From Gentiana macrophylla (taxonomy: Eukaryota > Streptophyta > Magnoliopsida > Gentianales > Gentianaceae): a stretch of DNA of 64,000 nucleotides. The translations under genes and the position numbers were made by a program. The stretch spans positions 434,001-498,000 of the forward strand of contig JAOBSW010000041.1 of assembly GCA_026214975.1 (NCBI GenBank), in the 5' to 3' direction. Of the stretch, positions 1-11,640 are shown one piece after another. Every line of letters starts with the position of its first letter. The first letter of the stretch is position 1. The notes under the pieces are model-generated. The model did no database searches and was not told where the DNA came from. It saw nothing but the letters and a program-made list of their open reading frames with translations.

Positions 1-1368
1 TAAACTTGATGAATCTGGTACCATTGTAAGAAATAAGGCCAGACTAGTTGCAAAAGGCTATTATCAAGCAGAAGGAATAGATTTTGATGAAACTTATGCA
101 CTGTTGCAAGATTGGAAGCTATCGATTATTCTTGGCACATGTTTGCATATAAGAACTTCAAAGTATATCAAATGGATGTCAAAAGTGCATTTTTGAATGG
201 TATCCTAGAGGAGGAAGTGTATGTTCAGCAACCTCCTGGATTTGAAGTTAAAGATCAAGAAGATAAAGTGTATAGACTCAACAAAGCACTTTATGGATTG
301 AAACAAGCACCAAGAGCATGGTATGAGACTCTATCTCAATTCTTGGTGGACAATGGTTTTACAAAAGGCACCATTGACAAGACACTTTTCAGAATCAGTG
401 AAGGAAACAGCACCCTGCTGGTACAAATTTATGTTGATGACATAATTTTTGGCTCTGAAAATGACTTACTTTGTGAAAAGTTTGCAAATCTAATGAAAAG
501 CAAGTTCCAAATGAGTATGATGGGAGAAATGAACTACTTTTTGGGATTGCAAGTCAAACAAATAAAAGATGGAATCTTTATTCATCAAACCAAGTACACC
601 AAGGAGTTGCTGAAGAAATTTGGTATGGAAAACAGCACTAAGAGTTCAACTCCTATGAGTACAAATATTAGGTTGGATGAAGATAAAGAAGGCAAAGATG
701 TTGATCAGACTTTATACAGAAGGATGATAGGCAGTCTGCTGTACCTCACTGCCAGCAGACTTGATATATCCTTTGCTGTAGGTGTTTGTGCAAGATTTCA
801 ATCTAAACCTAAAGAAAGTCATTTAGGTGCAGTTAAGAGAATTCTCAAGTATCTTAAAGAAACTTTGGGAGTAGGGATATGGTATTCCAAGGAAGGAAGC
901 TTCAAAGTAATATCCTACTCAGATTCTGATTATGCTGGTTGCAAGATTGATAGAAAAAGCACCTCAGGAACCTGTCAGTTAATGGGAAATAGACTGGTCT
1001 CTGGTTCGACAGAAGAAACAATTCTATTTCAACTTCCATCACTTGAAAGTCGAATACATTGTCGCTGGAAAGCCGCTTGCACAAGTACTATGGCTAAGAC
1101 AACAATTAAGGGATTATGGAATTGAAGAAAAGGAAATTCCAATCATGTGTGACAACACAAGTGCAATTGCAATCACAGAAAATCCTGTTTTGCACTCAAG
1201 AACCAAGCACATTGATGTGAGACATCATTTTATAAGAGATCATGTTGAAAAGAAAGATGTGGTGGTTCTATACATTCTCATCAAGATCAACTTGTCGATA
1301 TTTTCACTAAACCACTTGACAGTGAAAGATTTGCCAAATTAAGGACTGAACTTGGAATCATAAAGATT
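1..1368 (+). pseudogene. Sirevirus-type Ty1/copia pol remnant (reverse transcriptase and RNase H)
   Basis: This is the 3' part of a copia polyprotein; the upstream protease, integrase and 5' LTR lie outside the window. Reverse transcriptase starts at base 2 in one frame (KARLVAKGY region) and shifts frame near 105-115. It then runs openly to about 1010 through the LNG(I)LEEEVYV segment, the LYGLKQAPRAWY block, the catalytic YVDD box near 430-442 and the YFLGLQV block. RNase H follows with the SDSDYAG and DRKSTSG motifs, shifts frame near 1005-1040, and continues with the CDNTSAIAI and RTKHIDVRHHF blocks before another shift near 1270. The readable end, with the DIFTKPL block, stops near 1368. 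At least three frameshifts make it non-functional as it stands. The family call rests on these motifs and on the long env-like gene and Sirevirus-style LTR downstream. Confidence 0.93.
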
Positions 1369-1398
1369 GACTGATATTCAGCAGTGTACTGGAATTCA

Positions 1399-1565
1399 CC
1401 AAGGGGATTAGTCTTTGCTATGTTGGGTGAGCTCACTTAGCAGATTAGTCATTGGTATCAACAATTCCATGTACTTATGTTTGGACAATTGAGCAAATGA
1501 GGTTGCCAAGGGGATTGGTCTTTGTCATTTTGGGTGAGCTCACTTGACAGATCAGTCATTGGTAT
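1399..1565 (+). repeat. Two 60-bp direct repeats with PPT-like starts after pol
   Basis: Copies at 1399-1458 and 1506-1565 share a purine-rich start (CCAAGGGGATT), then GTCTTTG, GGGTGAGCTCACTT and a CAGTCATTGGTAT-like end. They are 107 bp apart in the spacer between pol and the env-like gene. Sireviruses are known to carry several polypurine-tract copies in this part of the element, which fits the AAGGGGA cores. The rest of 1369-2034 holds no recognisable gene. Confidence 0.7.
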
Positions 1566-1915
1566 TAAACCTCATCTTGTATTATCAATTGAACAAAACA
1601 AGAAGAAAACAAGGATCAGCAGAGTACTTTGTCATTGACAGTCTTGAAGTCTACTTATCGCCAGATCAATGAGCCCAGCCCACCTGCTTGAAGATCACCC
1701 TCTTTGGAGGGAACGTTACTCACCAAAGTAATTAAAGTCAAAAAGCATAATGGCGGGATATTTATTTTATCCATTATTACTACGCTTAAACCATCCAACG
1801 GTTACAAACGTTATGGAGGAGTAATGGACCACGTGTCAAGACAAAGATTTAATCGATTTAATCGTGGTTACCTCAATGTATGCGTGCAAAGTGACAGTTT
1901 CAACTACTACTTGTC

Positions 1916-1922
1916 TATATAA
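1916..1922 (+). promoter_or_regulatory. TATA-like box upstream of the env-like gene
   Basis: TATATAA lies 113 bp before the ATG at 2035, in the non-coding spacer after pol. It could direct a separate transcript for the env-like gene. The motif is short and the region AT-rich, so this is a weak inference. Confidence 0.25.
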
Positions 1923-2034
1923 TCGATCATTACATAGCGATTCACCACTTGCAATTTTCGCTTATTTTACGCAAAATCTACATCGTGTGAACACAGATTT
2001 AAGAGCAATTTTTCTTCATCCTTTTCTTATTTCA

Positions 2035-5000
2035 ATGGCGGAAAAGATTGAGGTTCAAATCGAATCAAGCCAAAGTGTAAGAGGCTATGTTGTTGATGCA
2101 AATCAAACAGAGCTGGCCATCAATATAGGTCGAAGAATAAGAAGGTTTGCAGCCTGGAGAACAAACTCAACATCGAGAAACGATATCATACACCAATGTT
2201 ATTGATTTTCGGAAGAATATGGTTATAGAAGAAGGAACTGAAGCATTCAAAACCACTGTGAATGGTAAGGAGCTTGTAATCTCCTCCAATCTGCTGAGAC
2301 AAGTGTTTGGTTTTGAAGAAATTGTTGATGGCTCAGTCAATCCTGAAGCAATGGGATTGAACAAGATAGCATTCGTGGATCAGATTAAAATACATCAAGA
2401 CACAAAGTCAGTTCCTGGCATCAACTGCAGGGATATTTGGCCTGAGTACAACCTGCTGAGCAAACTAATTGCAAAGAACATACTGGGGTTGGTTGGCAGT
2501 ATGGATACTCTATCTGGACCCAAGATAGAGTTCATGATGATCATTTGCAGGAGTTTGAAGTTTGATTGGGCTGGTTATTTCATTCATTATATGAAGAAAG
2601 TAGCCAAGGAGGACAAATTAAAGAAAAGGAAATCAAAGGCATTACCCCTAGGTTTGATGGTTCAGACTCTGCTGAATCATCTGGAGGTTACTGATCTTGA
2701 ACCAGTTGACATAAATCAGTCCAGATACAAAAAGGAGATTGATTATGCAATTCCTGGACTTGATGATGATGAAGAGATTGCTGGAGAGGCTACTGATGAT
2801 GATAATGATGGAGATGATGGTGATGCTGGTGGTGAGCGAGTTCGTGAGACTAAGAAGATATCTATCAAACCTCTTTGCACCAAAGAAAGTCTCTTTGGGA
2901 AAAGAAAGGCTGGAACTACAAGGAAGATAACTGAAGTGTTAAAGCCTTCAAAGAAAACGAGAAAGGAAACAGCACAGACTGCTGAGTCTGCTGAGGGTCA
3001 AGTGGAAGTTACTGACCCTGCTGTGGCTTCAAGAAAAACTGTTGGTGAAATTTTCAGAGAACAACAGAAGGAAGCTAGGAGAAAAAGAAAATTGACTAGG
3101 AAAGATGATGATGATGAACCCCTCTCCAAAAGAATGAAGGAAGTTACCAAAAAGAAGAAATATGGCAAAGGGAAAGAGTTGAAAATCTTGGAAGAACAAA
3201 AAGTCCAAGAAGAGGCATCAGTAGAAGAAGAAGAAGAGGTGTTGAAATTTGAGCCCTTAACTATTATTCCACAGCTTGTAATCAGTGATTCTTCACGATG
3301 AGGTTCTTAGTGAAATCTCAAGAATTGCACTGAGTTGTTGTTGAGCAATCTGTTGAAGATACACGCATGATCTCATCGACCTCGAGCCTCTTGTAGTATC
3401 CATCGAAGAACCCAAAGAAACCACCGAACTCGAACTCGCTGTGGTGGTTGAAGAGGTAATTGAAGACTTGATTGAAGACCCTGCAAATTTGGCAATAGTT
3501 CAGGGGGAAGAGCAGTCTGCTGCTAACCCTGCTGATGAGCATGTAAGTCAGGGGGAATCAAGTATGATACAGATGGAAGTAGCAGGTACAACTACACAAT
3601 CACAGCAACCTGCTGATTTTCAAACATCTGTAGAAGAAACCATGAATCTGCTTGTTGGATCCTTTGGAGGTCAACAAGCTACTGGAGCTGCTCCCAGGAG
3701 GTCTTTCATGCCCTTTGAAAGGCTTGTGAAAGAGAGCAAGAAAACTGAAGAATTTGTGGATCCCAAACTTCAGCAAATTGCTGATTACTTCCAGTGGAAG
3801 TTTGGTTTCTACAAAAGACAAAAACCAGCTGCTCAACCAATGACAGATTTTGAAGAATGGGTTTTTGACAAGTTGGGAGTGGAAAACTTGCGGGATCTGA
3901 TTGATACAACCTTGCTGCAATCAAGACTGATGGATCTGTTTGATGAGCAACAGAAGGAGGAGGGTATCAAATTTAGAGATCCAAGAGATGGTCCTGATGA
4001 TTCTTCTTCATCATCAGATAGTAGAGGAGATTTTCCTCTGGACTGGAAAATCAAGTGGGGCTGCACTAACACATGTACCATCTATACAATACCACCGCGA
4101 TCTTTGGTAGATCTCATTTGAGGTCAAGAGATGGAGAAATGGATGAGGATCTACAAGATCTCACCATGGATGATCTAGAAGCATTGATCAATGAAGGAAT
4201 CAATTTGAGTACTGGTAGGCTGGCTGATGAACGAAGCACATTTCATGTTGTAGAGCTTCACTGCAGATGAGCAGAGTAAGGATTTGGATGGAGAAACAGT
4301 TGCTGATTTTAATGAACCTAGTGCACTCAAGAGTCCATTGAATATCAAGATGGATTTGACATTGAAGGCACTCGACTAAAACCGCCATCATCCTACACAA
4401 GATTGGCAATTTGAAGGTTTCAAGTGGATAATACCAATATATTCAATCCACAAAGAAATTGAGGAGGAGAGTACAGTTCTTTGGGGTACAAACAAAGACT
4501 TTGACAAAGGTTGAACAGAGGTACAGTGCAGTGCTGAGTCTCAAACAAAGACTGGACACAAAGTTGGAACAAACTTTGGGTTTGGAGGAAACCCTGTTGT
4601 TGATGATTTCTTTGAAGTGGAGCTCGCTGGAGCCAAGGCCATCTGTAGAAAGGATAGTCGCAGATCGCTATTAATGAGGATGAGCATTTCTTTGGACTAT
4701 GACTACAGTGATGAAGAATTTCAAATTTTTGGAGAAGAAGAAGTTGCTGAAGAACCTGCACAAGATCCTATCCTTGAAGATGTTCTTGGTGCAATGGTTG
4801 AGGAAGGACCTCCCCCTGCTGGGAGAGATATGAGTAGAGCAATGGTCTTCAGCAGACAACATGCACAATACAGAGTTGAGGAGCCTGCTGATGGATCTAC
4901 TGATAGCAGAATGGCCAGTGGAGTGCCAGTTGAAGTACTAAATGAGTTGAGGACTGTAAGAAATGATATGCAAATGATTAAGAACTCAAGCTGGATGAGA

Positions 5001-6022
5001 CAAGAAAGAAGATTTGAAGAACTCGATGACTCGGTAAATAAAAAAGCAGACAATCTCGCGTCAATTTGCTTCAAACTTTGCTTCTACTCAAAATCTTTGT
5101 GAATGATATGATATATGATGTAAGATATATCAAGCAAGGGAACACATCTTGAAGGACAAGTTTTGAAAGATCAACTTACATCCATTCATCAAAAACTTGA
5201 CAAGCTTCTTTGAAAGCTCTTGAGCCTCTTCTTTGCACAACAACTCTTGTGCTCGATCCCAAATTTACTGAAAGGATCAACAGACTGGAAGAGACCCTGC
5301 AATCAAGGATTACTTCACTTGATACTAGAACTGGAACTATGGCGGAGTCAATTACAGAGTGATAGTATCACAGAAGCTATTCATGGCCTCATCTCACGTT
5401 TTGTTGATGATGTCACTAAGGGAAGAGGGCCAATCACCGCAACAAAGGAGGTCGCTAGACTCTTTGCACTGTAAGAGATGGACTGATGATACAAATGCTT
5501 TTAGGCAACCTTTGCACTGGTAGATTGCAACTCACCTGATGATCTCTATCACAAGTACAAGAAAGAGTTTCACAATGAAGGAGACCTTATCGTGACATGG
5601 GATTTCATGAAGGTCTTAACTCCTTCTTGAGTTTGAAGTTTTGGGAGGCAAGGATTAAAGCTTTAAGAGCAAGTACCGGAGGTAAAAGAAGTAGCAAAGG
5701 TGAAAAGGCCGCCAATTACAAAAGCAAAGGATTCATGAATGAATTTAAGGAGTCAGTATATGAAGTTTGGCTTGAGGTGAATCGAGATCAATCTCATCTT
5801 ACTGAAGCATGGGCCTGGTGGAAACAAGTCAATCATTATATTGATTTTACACTAATTGAGAATGAATGGATGAGTGAAATGATAGAAGAGATTAGAGCCT
5901 ATCAAGAGCAAACCGAGAAGGCTAGACAAGAAAGAGAGAAGAAGCATGAGATCAAATATATTTACATTATTTTATCTTTGCCGATGCTAGATCAGAATAT
6001 CTTTGTGAACAAATATTTATAA
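2035..6022 (+). pseudogene. Broken env-like / plant transposon-protein gene of the Sirevirus
   Basis: A long extra gene lies between pol and the 3' LTR, as in envelope-like Sireviruses. The ATG at 2035 opens a short frame; the reading shifts near 2150-2200 and stays open to 3301. This part has a folded region resembling the putative plant transposon protein domain, then an acidic run near 2760-2830 and lysine/glutamate-rich coiled-coil-like stretches. Further open pieces follow at 3441-4121, 4617-5102 and 5597-6022. The last is rich in charged helix and resembles a conserved C-terminal block (MNEFKESVYEVW, AWAWWKQVNHY). Several stops and frameshifts separate the pieces, so no full product can be made. 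I see no convincing signal peptide or fusion motif; 'env-like' reflects position, not demonstrated function. Confidence 0.72.
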
Positions 6023-6100
6023 TGAGAATTGGTGAATTTGTTCTGTTTTTGTTCTATCTTTTTGCTTTCTTTGATTAGGTGAGGGTAGTGGCATCATCAC

Positions 6101-6113
6101 CAAAAGGGGAAAT
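6101..6113 (+). other. Polypurine tract of the Sirevirus
   Basis: The purine run CAAAAGGGGAAAT directly precedes the LTR start TGTTGG. This is the expected plus-strand priming site, and it fixes the element's orientation as plus. Confidence 0.88.
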
Positions 6114-7829
6114 TGTTGGACTTATTTCTTAGTTTTGATGATGAGTGCCATACTAATTTGTTATAGTGCAAAGGAAAAAAGATGTCTAGATAAAATGTAT
6201 AGGTTTATTAGAGTTTGATTTATAAATAGGTTTGATCAAACAAGCACTTTGTAAAAGGTCTTGATCATTTATTATCGCCAGATGATCTAGGTCGAAGAGG
6301 GTAGATAGTCGATAGGACCTGATGCGGAACCCGCTTGAAGACCGAAGACCCGAAGGGTGAGGCTCAAACTCGATAAAAGAAGGCTAAGGGATCAAACTTA
6401 GTATTTAATGTCAAGGATATGGAATCGAATTTAGGCAAGTCTGTGATGACCTAAATCGATTACATATACCTTAATGTAGAAGGTCTAAGTTCCACAAGTT
6501 GGATGATGTTTGGAACTTGGTTATATTTAAAATGATGTAATCTAACTTCACAAATAAGAGTTAGATAAAAGGAATCAGCTGCATTATTTTATACAGACAA
6601 AAATATGATGTTCAAAGAGATCGATTGGTGTTACAACAGATCGATGAACCTCTTGATATATACCTCGATTAATTCAAGATTATTGGAAGATTACATGGAT
6701 AAGAGCGACTACTACCTCTACGATTTATCAAGCAAATCAAAGGTGAGATTAAAAGACGTTGGGATGACTTACATTCTTATCCATTGGATACAAGTCAAAG
6801 GGTGGATGATTTGCCTTTGTCAAAAAGTAATCCGACAGGTGTCGACCCCATGAATAGTGACAGAATGCGGTGCTGAGATGGGACAAATACAAGGAGCGGT
6901 CACATTTGAATTTCAAATTCAAGTCACATGCATTCCTACCTATAAATAGAGGACTTTCAACTCAAGAAGAAGAGGATGAATTTTGGAATAAACTTCAAGT
7001 GATAACACTGAAATGAAAAACACCTGCTTTGAACTTATTGAGCTTAAGGTTCTTGATCTAGTTATTTTCTTCAAGTGCATTCGTGTTCAAAGCTGCATCA
7101 AGCATACACACTTGAAGGCGCTAGGCTGCTGATTATATCATCCTAATCAAGCTGCTGAATGAATCATTTACTTGATTCAATCTTTATTTTATAAAGAACT
7201 GCCAAGACAAGTGAAAGCATCATTAGTGTGAAAGGCTGTTGGTTTGTGGTGGAGGTGGTGAAGAGGCAATCCTACCCTTCAAGGACCAGTGGAAGACTCA
7301 GAGCAGCAGCAATCCTACTGTTCGAGGCCGAGTTTGTGAAGCCATAGTCATTGGTGAAGGACAAACAACTTAGGAATCTTTGTAACGAGATAACTCAAAG
7401 ATCTCTAGTGAATTTCCTCCAACATCACGAGGAGAAGAGTGGGCGACAGGATTACATCACCTGGAACCACTATAAAAATCTCTCTACTTACTTATTTGCA
7501 TTTACTTTCACGCACTTAATTATTATTCACATCAACTCTTTGAATCTAGAAACTGAAATCACACACATACACTACTGAGTATCTAATACTTAGTAACATA
7601 TTTAACAACAAGTAACAAGGCTTAATTTTGATATTATTCCGCTGCACAAATTCAGCAAACTAAAGCACAAGAGACTCATCATTTATCGCCAGGTTATCGA
7701 GGTCTCAAGCAGATCATCAAGTATCGCCAGGTCGCTTAAGTTGCTGAATTTGTTAACTCCAAAGTTTTAAGTGTTAAGTTTATTCACCCCCCCTCTAAAC
7801 TTAACTAAAGCCTTTTCAAGGGACCAACA
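6114..7829 (+). mobile_element. 3' LTR of the Sirevirus-type element (1716 bp)
   Basis: The LTR begins TGTTGG after the polypurine tract and ends CCAACA, giving six-base inverted ends. The run of C before CTCTAAACTTAA near its end is typical of this lineage. A TATAAATA box at 6941-6948 is the likely LTR promoter. The motif TATCGCCAGRT occurs three times inside it (6273, 7684, 7722) and once upstream at 1656. Bases 7830-7834 (GACTG) would be the 3' copy of the 5-bp target duplication, but the 5' copy lies outside the window. ORFs within the LTR look accidental. Confidence 0.9.
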
Positions 7830-8387
7830 GACTGTATTGTATATTTTCGAGAACAATGCATTTTGGAGTCAACATATCTATATCAATATTTTAGGACATT
7901 ATGTCAAAGATAATGCTAGCTAAAAAACGCATGTCGAATAAGTATGTCATTATGGAGTTATAGATTGTGATATATTTTGCCGGCTTATTGTGTTTCACCA
8001 TCATTTGGGCTCATATTAAACTTATTGACCCGTAAAGTTTGTGCACTTGTGTTCTCTGAATTTTGTCATTGAAACATCATGATGGCATGACGTGTGCGCA
8101 TCATGCATATTGGGAATCCATTCGGATTCATTATGTTGGACCTAAAATGACATTTATCTTGCCTAAATATTGGTACGTCATTCATAGCATTTGGCTTGAT
8201 TAGAGAGTGTTATACATTGTGATGATAGAAGGGAGAGCTTGACTGTGAGCAAGACCGCCATTGTCCGTGTATTTACATTTTCTGATTGAAATCTTGTGGA
8301 AATAAACCATTTTTGTTTTAGTGACATATCGTGCATGCAAATGTTGGTCACTGTGTGTATTAACCGACTATTGGGTAAGTGGGAGAA
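7830..8387. other. Old copia-type 3' non-coding remnant
   Basis: No gene is visible. The stretch ends in a GTGGGAGAA purine tract followed by TGTAAG at 8388, the arrangement found before a copia 3' LTR. It is probably the 3' tail of an older element into which the Sirevirus inserted. I could not identify coding blocks with confidence. Confidence 0.4.
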
Positions 8388-8905
8388 TGTAAGAAATGTC
8401 TAATTATAAGATAACATTTTAATTAATTATAATTTATTATGGCTACTAATTAGACATTAATTATGGCCCAATCTTTTGATCTCTCATTAATGTGGACATT
8501 ATCTCCCATTAATACTGATGTTATCTCCACAAATGCAGTAAATCGGTTACACATTGGTTTTTTAAATGTGAGTTAAATATAATTTCCTTGATGGGTGGAA
8601 ATTAACTAAGGTTACAAAATTGCACTTGGGTCCGTGGTCTAACCTATATAAGCCTATGATACCATCAATCTAAGGCATTCCGAAACTCATAGACTAAAAA
8701 ATTTATTAGCACTATAGTTTGTTTTTCTTTCTGTTCTTATCATTGTTGTAATTAAATACGGAGGTAATATCAACCATGAGATCAAGCTATTCTTGATGGT
8801 GTTCTACACGGTAATCTGAATAACAATGGATGTAGATATTTTCCTGATTTAGTGCTTCTTTTTAAATACAAATTTCATCTCTTTTATTATCGTTCATGTG
8901 TACCA
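8388..8905 (+). mobile_element. Probable 3' LTR remnant of an older copia-type element
   Basis: It starts TGTAAGAAATG after a polypurine-like GTGGGAGAA and has a TATATAAG box at 8646-8653 inside AT-rich sequence. The right end is not defined; I see no clean CA terminus, so the end coordinate is approximate. Confidence 0.5.
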
Positions 8906-8920
8906 GGTTCGAATGCATTC

Positions 8921-9061
8921 TGCATATTTTGTGATACCCTGACATCCATTTTTCCCATGAGTTTTGGCTGTATTTTTCCTAACATTGGATTTTGCATATT
9001 TTGTGATACCCTGACATCCATTTTTCCCATGAGTTTTGGCTGTATTCTTCCTAACATTGGG
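8921..9061 (-). repeat. 72-bp tandem duplication, in frame on the minus strand
   Basis: Two copies (8921-8992 and 8993-9061) are almost identical. On the minus strand they read as a repeated 24-residue peptide containing PMLGKIQPKLMGKMDVRV. A third copy had begun: bases 17406-17413, on the far side of the gypsy insertion, repeat the unit start (TTGGATTT). The array was therefore the insertion target of the element at 9062-17405. I do not recognise the peptide. Confidence 0.8.
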
Positions 9062-11469
9062 TGTAACGTTCCGCTCTCAGATACCGAGCCCTTATCCGGA
9101 AGAGAAACGTTCGGCGCATATAGCATTAAATAAATCTAATATTATACGCAAGCCTCTACGTCGTCGTATCAAATAAAAGCAAACGGAACCTAAAAAGACT
9201 CGGGTAAAAACATAAATGCTACTAAGAATAGAAATTAACCATACTAAAGATGGATAGATAAATTACAACGACGAAAAACCCAAAGACTTATACATTCTGA
9301 GGTCTTAAATGTACCAACCAAACTTACAAAGATCTTAGAAATAGAAGTACAACAAGTCTAAGAAAAGAAATACAACTAGTCTAGTACAATGTTTACAAAG
9401 AAATAAACTAAAAGCTTCGTCAAGATATCAACGTCCTCAAAAGTCGTCATCTACGCTTGATCAACATGTTCGTCTTCTCACCCCACAATGCATACAAAAG
9501 AAAATTCAAAGGAGGTAAGTACAAAGTACTTAGTAAAAGTGAGAAGCTAATGAATAACTAAGTTATACAACGAAAGGTTACTATTATGATGATTAAATTA
9601 TCTTTATGGTACCGACTCAATCTAGGGTTCACTTCATGTCCATCAACATGAATTGACTAAACGTTTCTAACTTAACTTATCTATGTTACATCCGCACTCA
9701 CGGGCACTGCGCATATCCAAACTGGGGATGTTCTTGGCAACGTATTGGTGGATCACACCGATATCCACGGAAGCCTATTCTGGTAGACTCCGACAGTGCG
9801 CACGTTTCAGTGGAGTCCCTCCGTACTTAGGTTTTTGTGGACCTACGGAGTTATCCACCTTCAGGAAAGCACACACATCGCGATATTGTCTGGTGCTTAT
9901 CCAAGAGGGACATGATGTTTAATTTTTACTAGGCAAGTACGTATTTATTAAAATGGTTAACTAACCACCTAAGTGTTTTCAAGTAAGCTCCCTCACACAT
10001 ACTACTCTCTTCCTAGACCACTAGATAGAACAAGGCCTAGCCATTACACAGACATTGATGAATACTAATTCAAAAAGCTCAAGCCTCTCATGCTCTTCCG
10101 ACGGATCCGAACTTCAACTCCCTTTAAGAGTACATTCGGTGCCAAAACTAAACGAATCAGAAGCTCAATCCAGGCTTGTTCATGTTTAATTAATGTTATT
10201 AGATCATGAAACAACATTTAACATCTCATTAAAAGGCTTAAACAACACTTAATTAAAACTGGGGGCAATGCGTGCGCATCCATATGGAATGCGTGCGCAT
10301 TCCCTATCTAAAAAACCTGCTGCAAACTCTCTGTTCAACAATGCGTGCGCATTGTCATCAATGCGTGCGCATTCCCTGACCAGAACACAAGCTGAAAGAC
10401 ACTGCCCAACCAATGCGTGTACATTGATCATGGTGGGAGCAACCTTCTAAAAACCTAAACCAACAATGCGTGCGCATTCCCTTGAATGCGTACGCATTGC
10501 ACCTGCTGTGAAAAAGGACTTCCATCCTAAATCACGAATGCGTGCGTATTCAACGCTGTTAAGCCCTAAAAACATGATTTTCTGCACTTAACGATTTCTA
10601 ACCCAAACCAAACATGTTTACCATCAAAACTTCAGAAAAACAACAGGGAAATATGTTCAAAATATGTCATAGCTTAACGTAGACAACAACTACACATCAA
10701 CGTGATTTCTAATCACCAATCTATACCAAAACTCAACCTAAACGTAATACAACTATAACTATTCATAAGGAAGAGCCTCTTACCTTAATTGCCAGCAAAA
10801 CTGAAAGCAAAACTCCAAGCAACTGCAACAACTGTTGATCCTCAACCCCAAAACCTACTTGATCAACGAGAAACTCTAAAATCCTATTTTCTGGCAAAAA
10901 CCGAAACTGAAAAGGTGAATAAAACTGAAGATTACCTGGATTATTTGCTGTCAAACTAATTTTAGAATAATCTATGCTCCAAGACGATCGTTTCGACTAC
11001 TCATGGTTGCGAAACAGAGCTACGGATTAAAATATACGAATTTCTGAAGATCAAACTCAACGGTTACCAAAAACTAGGGCTAAACTGAAAACTTACGAAA
11101 TTACGAGATGTTATTTTCCAAAGTTGCGTCTCATCGCGCTGATCACTTTTCTCTACTTTTGTATCTTGAAACGATGAACGGATTGGACACACGGTTGAAG
11201 TTTACGTTCTCCCTTTTCAGAATTTTCTCTGCGTCCGTTGCCTCCTCAGCGCCGTTCCTCTCTTTTTTTTTATCAGAAGTTGCATACCAAATTGTGAGGG
11301 AATACTGGGGATTATTTCTTTTTATAACCATTTAATTAAATTTATTAATTAAATAACTAAATCCTTTTAATTAAATGCCTCTTAATTAAATAAATAGGAT
11401 AAATAATAACCATTGTAGTGGGTATGCCCAATTATTATTTTACCCTTTTTGAAAAGTCGGGATGTTACA
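9062..11469 (-). repeat. 3' LTR of the gypsy LARD (2408 bp)
   Basis: It matches the LTR at 15049-17405 along its length and has TGTAACG/GATGTTACA ends. It holds eight AATGCGTGCGCATT-type sites (10267, 10288, 10340, 10360, 10412, 10465, 10485, 10537). The two closest-spaced pairs, at 10267/10288 and 10340/10360, account for most of its extra length relative to the other LTR. Confidence 0.93.
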
Positions 11470-11490
11470 TTCCTTCCCCCTTAAGAGGAG
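11470..11490 (-). other. Polypurine tract of the gypsy LARD
   Basis: On the minus strand the sequence CTTAAGGGGGAAGGA directly precedes the LTR start TGTAACATCC. Just upstream lies a cgaggacaaaact stretch typical of the end of Del/Tekay internal regions. Confidence 0.85.
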
Positions 11491-11640
11491 TTTTGTCCTC
11501 GAAACTCGAATGTAACTAGGGTGTACTTGAACTCTGCACTTTGCAAGGCGTTTCGTCTTCTAACTCTTACAATCTTCTTATTCCCTCTTCCCAACTCTTC
11601 TGCTTGTCTTGAGCCAACTCGAGGTTGTGACGATCCACTT
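11480..11640 (-). pseudogene. Possible integrase C-terminal relic
   Basis: On the minus strand near 11565-11640 a short frame reads DRHNLELAQDKQKSWEE. This resembles the helix that follows the integrase core in Ty3/gypsy polyproteins. It then meets a stop about 100 bp before the polypurine tract, so any chromodomain is gone. The match is short and could be chance. Confidence 0.35.

Noticed and set aside
10249..10450. ORFs on both strands with repeated MRAH/CARI words
   Set aside because: Translations of the AATGCGTGCGCATT array in a non-coding LTR.
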